In this document: piece after piece, positions 19,887 to 19,974 of the stretch
How the letters are laid out: each line of letters starts with the position of its first letter
How positions within the stretch are numbered: the stretch's first letter is position 1
NCBI GenBank assembly: GCA_036939975.1
Contig: JALLPB010000253.1
Span: 1-19,974, forward strand
Source: Cyclostephanos tholiformis
Taxonomy: Eukaryota; Bacillariophyta; Thalassiosirophyceae; Thalassiosirales; Thalassiosiraceae
Direction of reading: 5' to 3'
DNA length: 19,974 nucleotides
Notes under the pieces: model-generated
Databases searched by the model: none
What the model saw: only the letters and a program-made list of their open reading frames with translations
What the model was told of the DNA's origin: nothing
Program-made: the position numbers and the translations under genes

Positions 19887-19935
19887 TTGCCTCAATAGTT
19901 TTCTATATGTCTACATGTCTACATGTTATACGTGC
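19887..19935 (-). repeat. Candidate right terminal inverted repeat of the transposon
   Basis: ttgcctcaa (19887-19895), two overlapping copies of atgtctacatg (19907-19917 and 19915-19925) and gtgc (19932-19935) mirror the left end at 16315-16349. The internal 8-bp doubling explains most of the length difference. Confidence 0.6.
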
Positions 19936-19974
19936 ACATATAATTTTCCGATTTGGGGAAATTATATGCACACG
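19931..19974. repeat. Imperfect palindrome at the window edge
   Basis: The arm cgtgcacatataatttt at 19931-19947 pairs with aaattatatgcacacg at 19959-19974 across a short loop, with one mismatch region. It adjoins the right inverted repeat. It could be part of the element's subterminal structure, a second element's end, or flanking DNA. Confidence 0.7.

Larger units (their letters stand above)
16315..19935. mobile_element. PIF/Harbinger-type DNA transposon, two genes, near complete
   Basis: The interval contains a DDE transposase of the HARBI1/DDE_Tnp_4 type and a second, convergently transcribed gene, bracketed by imperfect inverted repeats. Two genes on one element is the standard PIF/Harbinger arrangement. 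Both genes are open over their full lengths, so the copy appears recent or under selection. Boundaries are approximate. I could not identify the expected 3-bp TTA/TAA target duplication, and the right end may continue past the window, because a palindrome at 19931-19974 reaches the last base. Confidence 0.75.

Noticed and set aside
19782..19895. Upstream extension of the transposase to 19895
   Set aside because: The extension begins with TTG, overlaps the inverted repeat and has no conserved sequence; the ATG at 19781 is a better start.

Overview
This is nuclear DNA from a eukaryote. Coding regions are interrupted by short GT-AG introns (69-87 bp), the products are eukaryotic (a DEAH ribosome-biogenesis helicase, type II Golgi-style glycosyltransferases), and the disordered regions are rich in Ser, Asp and Asn. 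The compact layout, small introns, low-complexity insertions and protein types fit a diatom or another stramenopile alga. That placement is inference; nothing in the window proves the taxon.

Layout: (1) 152-1579 (+), a three-exon GT32/OCH1-like glycosyltransferase. (2) 2239-4305 (+), a TrmA/RlmD-type RNA m5U methyltransferase with all four Fe-S cysteines and the catalytic Cys. (3) 4430-5242 (-), a small coiled-coil protein of unknown function. (4) 5869-10694 (-), a three-exon DEAH-box helicase of the DHX37/Dhr1/Ecm16 type, with a long disordered N-terminus. (5) 11292-13985 (+), a large membrane-anchored GT2-like glycosyltransferase, divergent from the helicase. (6) 14545-15804 (-), an unrecognised Ser/Arg-rich protein with an internal duplication. 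(7) About 16.3-19.95 kb, a largely intact two-gene PIF/Harbinger-type DNA transposon. It carries a two-exon zinc-finger protein (+) and a DDE transposase with complete catalytic triad (-), transcribed convergently and flanked by imperfect inverted repeats.

The genes do not form a pathway. Two (the methyltransferase and the DHX37-like helicase) act on RNA, two are secretory-pathway glycosyltransferases, and two belong to the mobile element. The most interesting part is the transposon. Its second protein has a RanBP2-like zinc finger and a coiled C-terminal part; I do not see the Myb/SANT domain usual for Harbinger accessory proteins. By eye the window is also a mosaic of CpG/TCG-rich blocks (about 150-4305 and 8320-13985) and more AT-balanced blocks. 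One boundary falls inside the helicase gene, near its first intron.

No rRNA, tRNA, CRISPR array or prokaryotic operon signal was seen.
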